Shown in pieces: positions 4,821 to 5,989 of a stretch of DNA of 5,989 nt (position 1 is the stretch's first letter; the number at the start of each line of letters is the position of its first letter). The position numbers and the translations under genes were made by a program. The notes below the pieces were generated by a model. The model was not told the DNA's origin. It did not search any database and was given only the letters and a program-made list of their open reading frames with translations. The stretch comes from Ruminococcaceae bacterium UBA4306 (GTDB lineage: Bacteria > Bacillota > Clostridia > Oscillospirales > Acutalibacteraceae), in the NCBI GenBank assembly GCA_002394725.1, contig DGUQ01000128.1:1-5989 (forward strand), read 5' to 3'.

Positions 4821-5989
4821 TCAGTTATCTTCTCTTCTCTTCTTGTTGAAGATGATGATACCTGCCGCCATCACGAGGAGTACTACGAAGATGATCGCAG
4901 CCTCGGGTGAGCCGGTCTGTACAGCAGCGCCGTTAGTGGACGAAGCTGTGTCGGTAGTAGAGGAAGAACCCTTAGTGGTTGCTGCAGGTGCAGTACCATT
5001 TTCGGTGGACTTCTCAGGAGACGTAGTCTCATCCTTGCCGGGAGTGGTCGGAGCCTCGGTAACGGTCAGGTCACCGGTGGTCTCGCCATCAGCAAAGACG
5101 AACTTGAGCTTGTAATCGCCTACGCCCAGAGTATCCATGTAAGCAGCATTGAGGGTGATATCAGCACCGTCCTCAGATGCGTTTACGGTGTAGGCGTCAT
5201 AGCTTACGAGCGTGTAGTTACCGTCACCCTTAAGATCGATCCAGAGGGATCTGAACTTATCAGCGGCGTGAGCACGATTCTTCTCAGCCTTTACGGTGAA
5301 GGTCTTGTTTTCACCGGAGGTCTGCTGATAGGTCTGCTTACCGTCTACTGTGTAGGTGTCGGTCTGCTTCTCGCCGGCAGCGCCGTCGAGCTCGCCGTCT
5401 CTGTCAACAGGAGGATCGACTGTGTCGGTACCCATGAAGATCTGCTTCTGCTCTTCCGGACCCTCTAAGGTCTTGACCTTAGTAGTGATGTAGTAGGTGC
5501 CGGCAGGAGTATTCTCGTCAACATGGACTGTGAAGGTAATGACGTCAGCTCTCTCGCCGCAGTCAACGCCCTCAGCCTTTGTCCAGTTGAAGCTGATCTC
5601 ATTGATGTTACCGTCTTTGTCGTTGAAGTAATTGTTGACTACGTTACCGGCGGATTCTTCATCATCGATATCACCGCGTCCGTCGCCGAATACGGGGAAG
5701 CTGGGATCGCCAACCATCTGGATGTACGGAGCATCCCATGTGGTGGCAGCGTCGATACCGTAGATCATGCCGGCATCCTTCAGGAAGAAGGTGTAGGTAT
5801 GGTCGGTACCTGCCTCAACCTCATAGAGGTTACCGTCAGCATTGATATAGATCTTATCACCGGACGGACCGGGCTGAGTGGGTTCTACAGTAGTGGGCTC
5901 TACGGTAGTGGGCTCAACAGTGGTCGGCTCTACGGTAGTGGGCTCAACGGTGGTCGGCTCTACAGTAGTAGGCTCAACGGTGGTCGGCT
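4821..5989 (-). CDS. C-terminal part of secreted cohesin-like / X2-like surface protein with QTG anchor (5' end off window)
   Basis: Partial: 388 codons are visible, with the start beyond 5989. Numbering from the first full codon (5987), residues 1-35 are seven PTTVE repeats. Residues about 42-195 form a cohesin-like module: KIYINADGNLYEVEAGTDHT, then YTFFLKDAGMIYGIDAATTW, a central INEISFNWTKAEGVDCGE, and late strands ADVITFTVHVDENTPAGTYY. Residues about 206-312 form an X2/Ig-like module with the typical ITLNAAYMDTLGVGDYKLKF ending, where X2 modules often accompany cohesins. A Thr/Ser/Pro linker (313-355) precedes VQTG (356-359), a helix at about 363-380 and KKRREDN. The C-terminus matches the 350-aa protein's in layout (QTG, about 3-4 residues, helix with VMxAAG, basic tail), suggesting the same anchoring machinery. 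The Pro/Thr linker upstream implies more modules beyond the window, possibly further cohesins, as in a scaffoldin. Cohesin identity is by pattern. Confidence 0.87.
   Translation of the reverse strand, partial: PTTVEPTTVEPTTVEPTTVEPTTVEPTTVEPTTVEPTQPGPSGDKIYINADGNLYEVEAGTDHTYTFFLKDAGMIYGIDAATTWDAPYIQMVGDPSFPVFGDGRGDIDDEESAGNVVNNYFNDKDGNINEISFNWTKAEGVDCGERADVITFTVHVDENTPAGTYYITTKVKTLEGPEEQKQIFMGTDTVDPPVDRDGELDGAAGEKQTDTYTVDGKQTYQQTSGENKTFTVKAEKNRAHAADKFRSLWIDLKGDGNYTLVSYDAYTVNASEDGADITLNAAYMDTLGVGDYKLKFVFADGETTGDLTVTEAPTTPGKDETTSPEKSTENGTAPAATTKGSSSTTDTASSTNGAAVQTGSPEAAIIFVVLLVMAAGIIIFNKKRREDN
5883..5987. repeat. PTTVE-encoding tandem repeat, seven 15-bp units in 30-bp pairs
   Basis: Seven 15-bp units each encode Pro-Thr-Thr-Val-Glu on the minus strand. 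Valine codons alternate GTT and GTA in successive units, as do some Pro/Thr codons. The real unit is therefore a 30-bp pair duplicated about three times, plus one final single unit. The array reaches the window edge and may be longer. It forms the linker before the cohesin-like module. Confidence 0.9.

Overview
The window looks like chromosomal DNA from a gut Firmicute of the Ruminococcus/Oscillospiraceae type. This is inferred from moderate G+C, strong GGAGG-type ribosome binding sites, sigma-A promoters with 17-bp spacers, cohesin-like and X2-like extracellular modules, and C-terminal QTG plus membrane-helix anchors. All five supported genes are on the minus strand, so transcription runs from high to low coordinates. 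The plus strand carries no convincing gene.

In transcription order: (1) 5989-4821, the C-terminal part of a large secreted protein. It has a PTTVE-repeat linker, a cohesin-like module, an X2/Ig-like module, a Thr/Ser linker, a QTG motif and a membrane helix with a basic tail. A strong GC-rich hairpin follows at 4760-4782. (2) The 4519-4820 intergenic region holds a second folded element (4676-4724) and a clear promoter (4561-4589). (3) 4518-3325 encodes a 397-aa secreted protein with one cohesin-like module, an Asn/Ala-rich linker, a membrane helix and a 57-residue acidic tail. (4) An 11-bp perfect inverted repeat (3278-3315) separates it from a 107-aa gene (3259-2936) for a small protein with a signal-type N-terminus and a C-terminal membrane helix. 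(5) The AT-rich 2687-2935 region contains a stem-loop, a promoter (2761-2789) and a leader hairpin (2722-2748). It precedes a 350-aa secreted protein (2686-1634) with an aromatic-rich N-terminal module, a Gly/Ser linker and a second QTG anchor. That gene ends in a textbook terminator at 1571-1599. (6) The 1205-1570 region has no gene but is dense in repeats: four 14-bp tandem units, two nested palindromes and a plus-strand terminator-like hairpin. (7) 1184-1 is the start of a flippase-like (LPG synthase transmembrane family) protein with a highly charged N-terminal extension and a near-perfect promoter.

The unifying theme is the cell surface. Two adjacent genes encode cohesin-like modules, and two genes share the same QTG-type C-terminus. 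One reading is a set of surface receptors for dockerin-bearing or glycan-active enzymes, as in ruminococcal cellulosomes or amylosomes. That reading is inference: no dockerin, glycoside hydrolase or sortase gene is visible here, and the module names rest on sequence pattern alone.
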